Made by a program: the position numbers and the translations under genes. A DNA stretch of 64,000 nucleotides, from positions 2,732,113 through 2,796,112 of the forward strand of contig NZ_QPHM01000001.1 in NCBI RefSeq assembly GCF_003336245.1, read 5' to 3'. The notes under the pieces are model-generated. The model was not told the origin of the DNA, searched no databases, and was given only the letters and a program-made list of their open reading frames with translations. This DNA comes from Haloplanus salinus (GTDB lineage: Archaea; Halobacteriota; Halobacteria; Halobacteriales; Haloferacaceae). Of the stretch, positions 34,995-42,921 are shown in pieces; position 1 is the first letter of the stretch; every line of letters begins with the position of its first letter.

Positions 34995-35939
34995 TCACCG
35001 GTCGAACGCCGACGACAGATCGGCCGCGATCGTCTCCCTCGCGTCCCGCGCCCGCCCCAGGTCGGGGAACGACGCGAACACGTGGACCATCCCCGGGTAG
35101 TCCGCGTGAGTGACCTCGACTCCCGCCTCGCGCAGTCGGTCGGCGTAGGCCGCACCCTCGTCGCGGAGCGGGTCGTAGCCCGCGGTGACCACCGTCGCCG
35201 ACGGCAACCCCGAGAGGTCGGGCGCCCGCAGCGGCGACGCGTACGGGTTCGCGCCGTCCAGTTCGTCGTCGAGGTAGCGATCCCAGTACCAGCGCATGCT
35301 CGCCCGCGAGAGCAGGTAGCCCTCGGCGTTCGCGCGGTAGGAGTCGGTGTCGAGGTCGTAGTCCGTGACCGGATAGAGCAGGACCTGGTGGTCGATAGCC
35401 GGCCCGGCGCGCTCGCGGGCCAACAGCGTCACCGCGGCGGCGAGATTCCCGCCCGCGCTGTCGCCGCCGACCGCGATTCGATCCGGGTCGCCGCCGACTA
35501 CCCCCGCGTGTTCGGCCGCCCACGCCGTCGCCGCGTAGGCGTCGCGGACGGGCGCTGGGAAGGGGTGTTCCGGCGCGCGCCGGTAGTCGACCGAGACGAC
35601 GACGCAGTCCGCCGCCTCGGCGAGGAGGCGGCAGAGGCCGTCGTGGGTGTCGAGGTCGCCGCGCACCCAGCCGCCGCCGTGGAAGTAGACGAGGACCGGG
35701 CGGTCGCCGTCGCCGGGGGGAGCGTACGCCCGTACGTCGAGTGCCGTCTCCGGCCCGTCGGGACCGGGAATCGACAGACTACGTACCGTCAGGTCGTCGT
35801 CCGGCGGGTCGTCGCTCACGAGTACGTCCCGAAGTGCCTCGCGGGCGCCAGAGACGGAGAGCGCGTGGGTCGGCGGGAGGTCGACCTCGTCGAGGATCGT
35901 CTTCGCCTCGGGGTGGAGGTCGGGGGCGCGGTCGGTCAT
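34995..35939 (-). CDS. Alpha/beta hydrolase, hormone-sensitive-lipase family
   Basis: This 314-residue esterase-type enzyme has the oxyanion-hole motif YFHGGGWVRGD, the nucleophile elbow GDSAGGN (Ser), the catalytic Asp region ATVVTAGYDPLRDEG, and the final His in YPGMVHVFASF. The family hydrolyses short acyl esters. No signal peptide is seen, so it should be cytosolic. It has no operon partner. Confidence 0.92.
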   Translation of the reverse strand: MTDRAPDLHPEAKTILDEVDLPPTHALSVSGAREALRDVLVSDDPPDDDLTVRSLSIPGPDGPETALDVRAYAPPGDGDRPVLVYFHGGGWVRGDLDTHDGLCRLLAEAADCVVVSVDYRRAPEHPFPAPVRDAYAATAWAAEHAGVVGGDPDRIAVGGDSAGGNLAAAVTLLARERAGPAIDHQVLLYPVTDYDLDTDSYRANAEGYLLSRASMRWYWDRYLDDELDGANPYASPLRAPDLSGLPSATVVTAGYDPLRDEGAAYADRLREAGVEVTHADYPGMVHVFASFPDLGRARDARETIAADLSSAFDR

Positions 35940-36012
35940 AACGAATCACTCCACCGGGTACTGATACCCATGACTCGGCGAGGGAGCGGGGGATTGATAA
36001 AATCCCGGTCGA

Positions 36013-36576
36013 TCAGTCGTCTTCGGTACCGTTCTTGGGCGGATGCTTCTGGTCGGGACAGTTCACGTCGTACGTCCGGTCCGTATCCGTAACTCGGACG
36101 CCAGGACCCGTGGCTTCGACGACTTCGACTTGCAGTCTCTCGGCGCCCTCCTTGGTCCCGTGGCCAGTCGGTCCGTATATCTCCAGGTAGATGCTTTCAC
36201 CCGCTCCGTACGTCTCGTTAAAGACGATGCGGGTCGATTCGTCCGGCCCCAGCGGTTCGGCCGGACCGGCTTTCGGCGTCCGCTTCGCTCTGACGCGGAC
36301 GTAGCCGCCCAAAGCCGTCACCCGCAGTTCGATGCGGTCGATGTCCGAACTGAACTGGTTGCGTATCAAGGATTGACCGGTACCCTTCGTCGCACTGCTT
36401 CCGGGCCCGCAGGTCAAATCTTCGTCGAGCCCAAGATACGCCTTGTCGCCCGCCACGACGCTCACACTCACGTCCCGCTCCGCCGACACCGAACTGTAAC
36501 TCCCGACGCCGAGCGCCATACTGGCCGCGACACAGAGGGCGACCAGCGCGACGACGCGCCGGGTGCGCCGGCTCAT
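36013..36576 (-). CDS. Secreted DUF1102-like protein
   Basis: This 187-residue protein has an N-terminal hydrophobic segment (RVVALVALCVAASMALGVGSY) followed by SSVSAERDVSVSVVAGDKAYLGL. This matches the start of the mature DUF1102 proteins encoded just to the right (FTSVSADRSLNVEVADD). Two cysteines may form a disulfide. It overlaps the DUF7344 regulator by 4 bases (ATGA), so the two are co-expressed. I infer a surface-filament or cell-envelope role by similarity to its neighbours; it is more diverged than they are. Confidence 0.78.
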   Translation of the reverse strand: MSRRTRRVVALVALCVAASMALGVGSYSSVSAERDVSVSVVAGDKAYLGLDEDLTCGPGSSATKGTGQSLIRNQFSSDIDRIELRVTALGGYVRVRAKRTPKAGPAEPLGPDESTRIVFNETYGAGESIYLEIYGPTGHGTKEGAERLQVEVVEATGPGVRVTDTDRTYDVNCPDQKHPPKNGTEDD

Positions 36577-37109
36577 CGCTCGACTTCGGGTGGCGGCCCG
36601 TCGGTTCCGAGACGCATCCCGCGGGTGTAGTAGGTGTGGACCAGCGCCATCGTGGCGATGGCGATGACGGTGAACACCGCCAGATCCACGTCACTCAGGC
36701 CCGCCAACGGCGGCAAGTCGAGCGCGTGGCCGAACATCACGCCCCCGGCGAGTCCGCCGACCCCGAGATAGTAGAGGCTCCAGGGCACGTCGTGGCCCTG
36801 AACCACCTCCAGGTAGAGGTCGACGTCGGCGGCCGCCTCGGTGAGTTCGACCTCCGCGTCACGTTGATCGAAGACAACCAGATCCAGCTTCTCCATCTTC
36901 GGCAGGTGGAACTGCTGGAGCGACGTGTAGACGTTCTTGCGCGCGTCCGACCCCACGGCCGCGACGTCGATACCGTTCTCCCAGGCGGCGACGTGCTCCG
37001 CGAGCGTTCCCAAGGCCGCCCGCGGCCCGTTCCGCTGCAGATAGTGGATGACGAACCGCCGCCGTCGGTTACTCAACACCTCGTAGACGTCGTCTCGTGC
37101 CAGGCTCAT
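36573..37109 (-). CDS. DUF7344 winged-helix regulator with two membrane spans
   Basis: This 178-residue protein has an N-terminal DUF7344-type domain (DDVYEVLSNRRRRFVIHYL, LGTLAEHVAAWENG, RKNVYTSLQQFHLPKMEKL, VVFDQRDAEVELTEAA, about 5-105). The domain resembles a winged helix-turn-helix. Two hydrophobic segments follow (LYYLGVGGLAGGVMFGHAL and LAVFTVIAIATMALVHTYY). A DNA-binding domain tethered to the membrane next to surface-protein genes suggests a one-component regulator sensing envelope state. It is divergent from the DUF1102 array. Confidence 0.82.
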   Translation of the reverse strand: MSLARDDVYEVLSNRRRRFVIHYLQRNGPRAALGTLAEHVAAWENGIDVAAVGSDARKNVYTSLQQFHLPKMEKLDLVVFDQRDAEVELTEAAADVDLYLEVVQGHDVPWSLYYLGVGGLAGGVMFGHALDLPPLAGLSDVDLAVFTVIAIATMALVHTYYTRGMRLGTDGPPPEVER

Positions 37110-37389
37110 GTCGTTCGAGTCCCCCCCAGCGCACGCGTCCGGGTCGGTCGATTCTGAACACGGCTTCGCATATAAATGACTGTCATTGTCAAATCGACGA
37201 CCGACTTTCAGGCCCGGTCAATCCCCCGGTCAATGACCGTTCGAAGCCGGATCAACGTCGCCCTGAAACCGGGATACGCATTCGTTGAACCGGTTCTATC
37301 GCCCCGTTGTAGACGGCTCAATCGGCTTACTACAAACGGGGTAGGGGTCCAGGGGTGTGATGTGCTCCGGACGGGGCACGTGAACAACA
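37110..37389. promoter_or_regulatory. Divergent promoter region and leader hairpin of the DUF1102 array
   Basis: CGCATATAAATGA (37168-37180) is a strong TATA-like element that could serve the leftward regulator gene. Near the right gene, bases 37302-37341 form a long hairpin: CCCCGTT/AACGGGG and GTAG/CTAC, with a 17-base loop and one bulged A. No TATA box lies 25-30 bases before the ATG at 37,390, so a leader RNA containing this hairpin is likely. Confidence 0.5.
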
Positions 37390-38013
37390 ATGCAACGGCG
37401 AAAGTTCATCGCTGGTGTGGGATCGCTGGCCGCTGGCGCGGCGGCCGTGACTGGTACTGGTGCGTTTACGAGTGTGAGTGCAGATCGGAGCCTCAACGTG
37501 GAAGTGGCCGACGACAGCAGTGCCTTCCTGCAGATTCAAGAGAGTGACGGATCAAACGCTGCCTACGCCAACGAGACCAACGGGACGCTTGAGTTCAACA
37601 TCGACGACGCAGCAAACACCGACGGTGGTCAGGGATTGAACGATGACGCGCGGACGATCATCCGCGATGTTTTCCAGATCACCAACCAGGGGACCCAAGC
37701 TGTCTACGTCTTCATCGAGACTGAGGACATTCCGGATGGGGTGGGCATCTTCTCCGACTACCCCGCCAACGCCGAATCCGGAGCAGGAGATCCTGGTCCT
37801 GGTTCCTCCGAACCGACCGTCGGTCTCGGCGAGGGGACCCAGAGCAAAACCGGTGCGCCGGATCACCCCAAGCCCGAACGGATTCTGGTTCCGGTCGGCG
37901 AGACGATGGATGAAATCGGATTCTCGTTCAAAACCGGGAGCTACGGGAGCCTCGACGAGGCCGACTTCCCGTGGACGCTGACCATCCAGGCCGTCGCGAA
38001 ATCCGAGTACTGA
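37390..38013 (+). CDS. DUF1102 secreted protein 1 (TasA/AbpA-like candidate)
   Basis: This 207-residue protein has MQRRKFIAG, a Tat or SipW-type N-terminal signal, then a hydrophobic stretch ending TGTGAFTSVSAD. The mature domain carries the family signature seen in its neighbours: GLNDDARTIIRDVF, then ITNQGTQAVYVFIE. The strand-rich pattern fits a jellyroll-type beta sandwich. DUF1102 proteins have been related to the filament subunits TasA (Bacillus) and AbpA (Pyrobaculum), which polymerise by donor-strand exchange after cleavage by a dedicated signal peptidase; one is encoded 3.7 kb downstream. The filament role is inferred. Confidence 0.85.
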   Translation: MQRRKFIAGVGSLAAGAAAVTGTGAFTSVSADRSLNVEVADDSSAFLQIQESDGSNAAYANETNGTLEFNIDDAANTDGGQGLNDDARTIIRDVFQITNQGTQAVYVFIETEDIPDGVGIFSDYPANAESGAGDPGPGSSEPTVGLGEGTQSKTGAPDHPKPERILVPVGETMDEIGFSFKTGSYGSLDEADFPWTLTIQAVAKSEY

Positions 38014-38054
38014 GCACATCCGACTCCACGATACACCCCACGTCGGCATGCAGC

Positions 38055-38112
38055 GTCTCCGAATCCTTCGGAGACACACGCGACGGCGGTTCGACTCCGC
38101 CGGTGGGCCTCG
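38055..38112 (+). promoter_or_regulatory. Leader RNA hairpins before DUF1102 protein 2
   Basis: A perfect 9-bp hairpin (GTCTCCGAA/TTCGGAGAC, 3-base loop) lies at 38055-38075. It is followed at 38084-38102 by CGGCGG-TTCGACT-CCGCCG, which looks like a tRNA T arm. The 31 bases at 38082-38112 recur with two C/T changes at 38820-38850, before the next paralogue. No matching acceptor strand exists upstream, so it is not a tRNA. Confidence 0.55.
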
Positions 38113-38135
38113 CCCGCGAGGGCGACCGAACAACC

Positions 38136-38741
38136 ATGCAACGACGCAAGTTCATCGCCGGGATGGGATCGCTCGCCGCCGCCGGGGCGGCCACTGTCGG
38201 GACGGGCGCGTTCACCAGCGTGCAGGCCGATCGGAGCCTCAACGTGGAGGTTGCGGACGACGCGAACGCGTTCCTCGCTATCGAGCCGCAGAGTACCGAG
38301 AACGGAGACGAGTACGCGAGCGTCAACGGTGACGGTACCGTCACCCTCGACTTCACGGGAGACGACGATACGAGCACCGACATCGGGTCGGGGCTCAACA
38401 AGGACGCCGACACGACGATTCGGGACATCCTCAAAGTCAGCAACCAGGGGACGCAGGATGTTGTCGTCGGCGTGAGCGGTCTTCCGAGTAGCATGAGCAT
38501 CTACACCGATGACGGGAGTGTGGCGGCCAACGGTAGCAGTACATCGCTGAATCAGGACAACTACCCGCCGAACTCGGGCAACCTCGCTCTCGTCGAAGTC
38601 GGCGAGATCATGAGCGATGTCGGTGTCATCTTCCGTGATCCGCCGAACAATCTTGACTTCAGCGGATCGCTCACGTTCAACGCCATCGCTGTCGACGAAC
38701 TTTCCAACTTCGACGCCAGCCAGTACCCCGACAACCTCTAG
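38136..38741 (+). CDS. DUF1102 secreted protein 2 (TasA/AbpA-like candidate)
   Basis: This 201-residue paralogue of the preceding gene has an almost identical signal (MQRRKFIAGMGSLAAAGAA) and FTSVQADRSLNVEVADDANAFL at the mature start. It also has the family block GLNKDADTTIRDI, then VSNQGTQDVVVGVS. The high similarity at the start and lower similarity later suggest a tandem duplication followed by divergence. There is no clear TATA box in the 122-base gap before it, so it is probably in one transcript with protein 1. ATG 38,136 is chosen at the signal peptide. Confidence 0.85.
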   Translation: MQRRKFIAGMGSLAAAGAATVGTGAFTSVQADRSLNVEVADDANAFLAIEPQSTENGDEYASVNGDGTVTLDFTGDDDTSTDIGSGLNKDADTTIRDILKVSNQGTQDVVVGVSGLPSSMSIYTDDGSVAANGSSTSLNQDNYPPNSGNLALVEVGEIMSDVGVIFRDPPNNLDFSGSLTFNAIAVDELSNFDASQYPDNL

Positions 38742-38819
38742 CGCAAACAGATCCAACTCAAACGATTCACAGAATCTACGAGGAACGACATACCCACGCT
38801 GGCATACCTCCGTTTCAGG

Positions 38820-38850
38820 GACGGCGGTTCGACTCCGTCGGTGGGCTTCG
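38820..38850 (+). promoter_or_regulatory. Second copy of the T-arm-like leader hairpin
   Basis: CGGCGG-TTCGACT-CCGTCG at 38822-38840 repeats the structure at 38084. The single stem change C to T keeps the stem by a G-U pair. Together with identical flanks (29 of 31 bases), this points to selection on RNA structure. A purine-rich AGGAGAG precedes the ATG at 38,881. Confidence 0.55.
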
Positions 38851-38880
38851 GTCATCCGATCGACACAGGAGAGAGATCAT

Positions 38881-39921
38881 ATGAAACGACGAAAACTGTT
38901 GCTCGGAATCGGAACTATATTGGGGATGAGTGGAACCGTCGGTTCCGGCGCGTTCACAAGCGTTAGCGCCGAACGAACCGTGAGTGTCGCGGTCGCGGAC
39001 GACCCCGACGCGTTCCTCTCGCTCGGTCCCTGTGACGGGCCGAACGGCGACTACGTGACCGTCGAGGGCGGCGTGGCGTCGATAGACCTCTCCCCGTCGA
39101 ACACGCAGGTTCCGGGCAGCGGCGTCAATAACGACGCCGTCTCGGTGTTCGACGACGTGTTCGAGATCGCCAACCAAGGCACCCAGCCCGTCGGCGTGTG
39201 GCTCGACGCCGCTCCCGCGACGGACCGCAACGGCGACCCGGTGGTGGAGTTCTATCGGAACGGCGACCGGAGCACGGAAATCATCGGCCAGGGGAACGCA
39301 GTCTGCCTCGGTGTTGGCGAGGACATCTGCGTCGGCTTGCGGACGGACACCCGGAGCGAACGCTTCGATCCCGGAGATAGACTCCTCAACCTCGTCAGCG
39401 GAGGCCACGAACTGATCGTCAACGCCGATGCAACGGTCGCGTGCGACGCCGGCACCCCTACAGGCGGCGGTCCACTGCGTCTGAACACCGGCGTCGCGGA
39501 CTGGCAGGTGGTCGAAGTGCCGCAGAGTGCGACCGACGACGCGCCGTCGACGCCGTACGACGCGAAAGTTGTCGATCCGCCAAGTGCGTGGGCGACATCG
39601 GAAGCCGACGCTGAGTGGGTCGACCCGTTCGGTACCGGAGGTCTCAAAGCCGATCCGGACGGCGCGTACGCGTACGAACTCGACATCCCTGCGTCCGGAA
39701 CGCTCGTCGTCGAGGAGTACGGCTCCGACAACCCCGTCGAGTTCTTTCTCAACGCTTCGAGCATCGGCGGATCGGGCGGTCAGAGCGCGTTCGGCTCGCT
39801 CCGCTCGGGCGTGCCCGATCAGACGGTCAGTTCCGGGGACACACTCCGAGCCGAAGTGACCAACAACTCCGGTTCGTCGGGGAATCCGACTGGGCTACTG
39901 GTGGCGGCTCGACTCGAGTAG
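38881..39921 (+). CDS. DUF1102 protein 3 fused to a second extracellular beta domain
   Basis: This 346-residue secreted protein starts with a Tat-type signal (MKRRKLLLGIGTILG) and the family start GAFTSVSAERTVSVAVADD. The DUF1102 signature is GVNNDAVSVFDDVF, IANQGTQPVGVWLD. From about residue 195 a second domain begins: LRLNTGVADWQVVEV, PPSAWATSEADAEWVDP, GAYAYELDI, DNPVEFFLN and NPTGLLVAARL. This strand pattern resembles extracellular domains found in bacterial PEP-CTERM proteins. If the DUF1102 part polymerises, this fusion could be a tip or minor subunit exposing an adhesive domain. Confidence 0.82.
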   Translation: MKRRKLLLGIGTILGMSGTVGSGAFTSVSAERTVSVAVADDPDAFLSLGPCDGPNGDYVTVEGGVASIDLSPSNTQVPGSGVNNDAVSVFDDVFEIANQGTQPVGVWLDAAPATDRNGDPVVEFYRNGDRSTEIIGQGNAVCLGVGEDICVGLRTDTRSERFDPGDRLLNLVSGGHELIVNADATVACDAGTPTGGGPLRLNTGVADWQVVEVPQSATDDAPSTPYDAKVVDPPSAWATSEADAEWVDPFGTGGLKADPDGAYAYELDIPASGTLVVEEYGSDNPVEFFLNASSIGGSGGQSAFGSLRSGVPDQTVSSGDTLRAEVTNNSGSSGNPTGLLVAARLE

Positions 39922-40156
39922 TTCGGGACCGCACATTCTCGAATACATTAGTGTAGTGAAACTGGGTTGACTGTTGGACGCACGCCCGATGCCTGAGGGT
40001 CTCCGGTCGCCTCCCAGTGACGCGACTCACCATCTTCAAGGACTGCTTTTGCCCCGGCCCACTCATTCAATCACGTTAATACCAAATACGTGTAGTCGTG
40101 TGCCCCAACACGAACCCGCGGGTGCGAACGCGGTCCCCTACGCATACAGTCGAATC

Positions 40157-41656
40157 ATGTCACCACGCCGAACCGCTGTCTTCATGATCGCCTTCGCGGC
40201 ACTAGGTCTCGTTCTCCCGACCGTCGCAGCACCACTGACGGGACAGGCGACCGACTCCGTCTCCGACAACGTCGCCCTCACCACCGAGAACAGCGCCAAC
40301 GCAGAGTACGTCCGGACCACGGAAACGGGTGATATCACGCTCGACCTCTCACCTTCCGACCCCGCCCTCGCAGCCGACGGCCTCAACCCCGAAGCCCGGA
40401 CGTACGTCGCGGACGCCTTCCGAATCCGGTACGACGGCGACACCGAAGCCACCGTCTGGATCACGAACGACGCCGCGAGCGTGACGTTCCTCGCGGACGG
40501 GGCACCGATCGACGCCCGCGCCGACGCTGTCACGCTGGCGCCGGAGGAGTCCGTCGCGGTGGGCGTCGTCGTCGACACCAGGGGCGCGACGCCGCCCGAA
40601 TCGAGCGAGTTCACCGTCCGGGCGAACGTAACCGACGCCGGCACGGAGACGGCTGACCCCGCGCCGGGTATCGCCGCGCCCGACCCCGAGGAACCGGCGA
40701 CGACCCGAGTCACGAGCCCCACGCCGACGAGTCGCGCCTTGAGCCTCCGCGACACCGCCGACGGGCGCTCCGTCACGCTCGACTTGAATCGCCTCGTCGT
40801 CGCCCGCGCCGGCGACGGCGCCCTGACGCTCGACGACCTGACGGTCGTGAGCGACGGTGGGGACTTGGACCTCGAGGTGAGCAGGACGACGCCCGATTCG
40901 GCGGGCGCGCTCCCGGCCGACGCGGGCGTCCGTCCCCTCGGGGCCGTGCGCGTCGTGGAGCGCCGCGGCGGGGTCGAGCGGGCGACGCTCCGGTTCGGCG
41001 TCGACCGGGCGTATCTGGACGCGGCCGGCTACGCTCCCGAAGACCTGACCGTCTACCGGTACGACGGCCGCGAGTGGTCCGAGCGCGGCGTCGAGGTGGT
41101 CTCGCGGAGCGACGAACGCGTGTTCCTCGAAGCCGGGACGCCCGGGTTCTCGACGTTCGTCGTCGCCGCGGCGGTGCCCGACCTGCGGGTGACGGATGCG
41201 GACTTCCGGACGGGACCGGTACCGGCCGGGGAGGGGGCCACCGTGACCGCCGAGGTGACGAACGCGGGCGACGCACCCGGGGCACGGACCGTCGCCCTGA
41301 CACTCGACGGCGACCCGGTCGCGGAGCGGCGGGTCGACCTGACCCCCGGCGAGTCGACGACGCTGTCGTTCCGGGCCGATCCGTCGAGCGCGGGGACGTA
41401 CGACGTCCGGGTCGGGTCGGCCGACGTGGGGCGTCTCGTCGTCGAAGGGTCGGAGCCGGACACCGGCGGCGACGAGGGGACGCCGGGTGAGGTTGGGCCG
41501 TCGTCGCCCGCCACCTCGACATCGGTCGAGGCGCCGGCCGGCGCGGAAACGCCGGCCGTCGAGCCGGCCGGTGGGGCGCCGACCGAGACGCTGTGGCTCA
41601 CCCTCCTCGTCGGGGTGGTAGCGTTGCTGGCGCTCGTCCGTCGGCTGCGAGAGTAG
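40157..41656 (+). CDS. Secreted PGF-pre-PGF protein with C-terminal membrane anchor
   Basis: This 499-residue protein has a signal peptide (TAVFMIAFAALGLVLPTVAA) and then a DUF1102-like first domain (GLNPEARTYVADAF, IRYDGDTEATVWIT). A PGF-pre-PGF domain follows at about 290-345 (ATLRFGVDRAYLDAAGY, LTVYRYDGREWSERGVE, TPGFSTFVVAA). Next come a CARDB-type beta sandwich (about 350-430), a Pro/Thr/Gly linker, and a C-terminal helix (LWLTLLVGVVALLALVRRLRE). The end resembles PGF-CTERM tails but lacks the PGF triplet. It probably anchors to the cell surface. A TATA-like GTTAATACCAAA lies near 40,074. It may be the cell-wall anchor of the cluster. Confidence 0.85.
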   Translation: MSPRRTAVFMIAFAALGLVLPTVAAPLTGQATDSVSDNVALTTENSANAEYVRTTETGDITLDLSPSDPALAADGLNPEARTYVADAFRIRYDGDTEATVWITNDAASVTFLADGAPIDARADAVTLAPEESVAVGVVVDTRGATPPESSEFTVRANVTDAGTETADPAPGIAAPDPEEPATTRVTSPTPTSRALSLRDTADGRSVTLDLNRLVVARAGDGALTLDDLTVVSDGGDLDLEVSRTTPDSAGALPADAGVRPLGAVRVVERRGGVERATLRFGVDRAYLDAAGYAPEDLTVYRYDGREWSERGVEVVSRSDERVFLEAGTPGFSTFVVAAAVPDLRVTDADFRTGPVPAGEGATVTAEVTNAGDAPGARTVALTLDGDPVAERRVDLTPGESTTLSFRADPSSAGTYDVRVGSADVGRLVVEGSEPDTGGDEGTPGEVGPSSPATSTSVEAPAGAETPAVEPAGGAPTETLWLTLLVGVVALLALVRRLRE

Positions 41657-41718
41657 CCACCGTCGAGCGCTCACCGCCGACCGAGGTTTTTTGCCCCGGC
41701 TCGCGTTCGTGTGAATCG

Positions 41719-42870
41719 ATGCCGTCGGCCCGTCGCGTACTCGCGCTCGGACTCGAACTCCTCCTCGTCCTCGCGGTCGTCTCGCTTCTCGCCGGCCAGC
41801 TCCTCGGTCAGCCCGTCCTCCTCAGCTACGTCGAGACGGGGAGCATGGCGCCGACGATGGAGCCCGGCGACGGGTTCGTCGCCGTGCCGTCGGCGGTCGC
41901 TGGAGAGGTCGAGGAGGGCGACGTGATCACGTTCCGTGCCGAGGAGATTCAGGGCGGCGGCCTCACGACCCACCGCGTCGTCGGCGAGACGGAGCGGGGG
42001 TACGTTACGCGCGGCGACGCCAACCCGTTCACCGATCAGGACGGTGGCGAACCACCCGTAAAGGAGGCCCAAATCGTCGCGAAGGCCCTGGAGGTGGGTG
42101 GCACCGTCGTCGTGCTCCCGAATCTGGGGACGGTCGTCGTCGGGATTCAGGACGTGATTTCGGGGGCGCAGCGGTGGCTCGCGGCGACGTTCGGCACCCG
42201 CTCGCTGCTCGGGCCGCAGGGATTGACCTACCTCCTCCTCGCCGCGTCGGCGCTCGCGTACGTCCTCGACCTCGTGCTCGGCGACGACCGGAACGAGCGC
42301 CGCGAGCGAACGCGGAGCCGCGACGACGGCGTCTCGACGCGGCTCGTGATGGTCGCGCTCGCCGTGTTGGTCGTCTCCACCGCGACGGCCGCGATGGTCG
42401 TCCCCGCGGGCACACAGGAGTTCGGCGTCGTCAGCGCGGAGTTCGAATCGGAGCAGCCGACGACCATCCGGCAGGGCGAGTCGTCGACGCTCCCGTACGG
42501 CGTCCCCAACGCCGGCCTCGTCCCGGTTCACGTCTACTTCGACTCTAGCGACGGCGTCGCCGTCGACTCGGAGTACGTCTACGTCGGCAGCCGGGGCGAG
42601 GCGACGGTCGATCTGACGCTCACGGCGCCGCCCGAGACGGGGTACTACCGGTACTTCGTCACCGAGTACCGATATCTCGCCGTCTTTCCCGCCCCCGTCG
42701 TCGACGCGCTCTACCGGATCCACCCGTGGCTCCCCATCGTCGTCATCGACGCGCTGCTCGGAGGGACGATGTACCTCGTCGGGATGACGGTGGTCGGGAC
42801 CGGCCGCGTCCGGTCGCGGTCCCGAGATGGGCCGTCCGCGCTCCGCCGACTGGCGAACCGGTTCGGCTGA
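41719..42870 (+). CDS. S26-family signal peptidase I with long C-terminal extension
   Basis: This 383-residue membrane protease has an N-terminal anchor helix (LELLLVLAVVSLLAGQLL) and the catalytic Ser in ETGSMAPTM (S42). THRVVGE supplies the His (H85) that replaces Lys in archaeal and ER-type enzymes, and TRGDANPFTDQ carries the conserved Asp residues. The protease core ends near residue 165. The rest comprises membrane spans flanking an extracellular beta domain (FESEQPTTIRQGESSTLPYGV), as in SipW-like enzymes dedicated to filament proteins. Its location among DUF1102 genes suggests that it processes them. ATG 41,719 is chosen at the anchor helix. Confidence 0.9.
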   Translation: MPSARRVLALGLELLLVLAVVSLLAGQLLGQPVLLSYVETGSMAPTMEPGDGFVAVPSAVAGEVEEGDVITFRAEEIQGGGLTTHRVVGETERGYVTRGDANPFTDQDGGEPPVKEAQIVAKALEVGGTVVVLPNLGTVVVGIQDVISGAQRWLAATFGTRSLLGPQGLTYLLLAASALAYVLDLVLGDDRNERRERTRSRDDGVSTRLVMVALAVLVVSTATAAMVVPAGTQEFGVVSAEFESEQPTTIRQGESSTLPYGVPNAGLVPVHVYFDSSDGVAVDSEYVYVGSRGEATVDLTLTAPPETGYYRYFVTEYRYLAVFPAPVVDALYRIHPWLPIVVIDALLGGTMYLVGMTVVGTGRVRSRSRDGPSALRRLANRFG

Positions 42871-42921
42871 CGGTTGTCGCTCCCTCAAGTTTCTTAATGC
42901 CCCGTCGGAAACGAATCGGGC

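Noticed and set aside
38082-38112. T-arm-like hairpin as part of a tRNA gene
   Set aside because: No acceptor, D or anticodon arm can be formed with the 70 bases upstream, so I treat it as an mRNA leader element.
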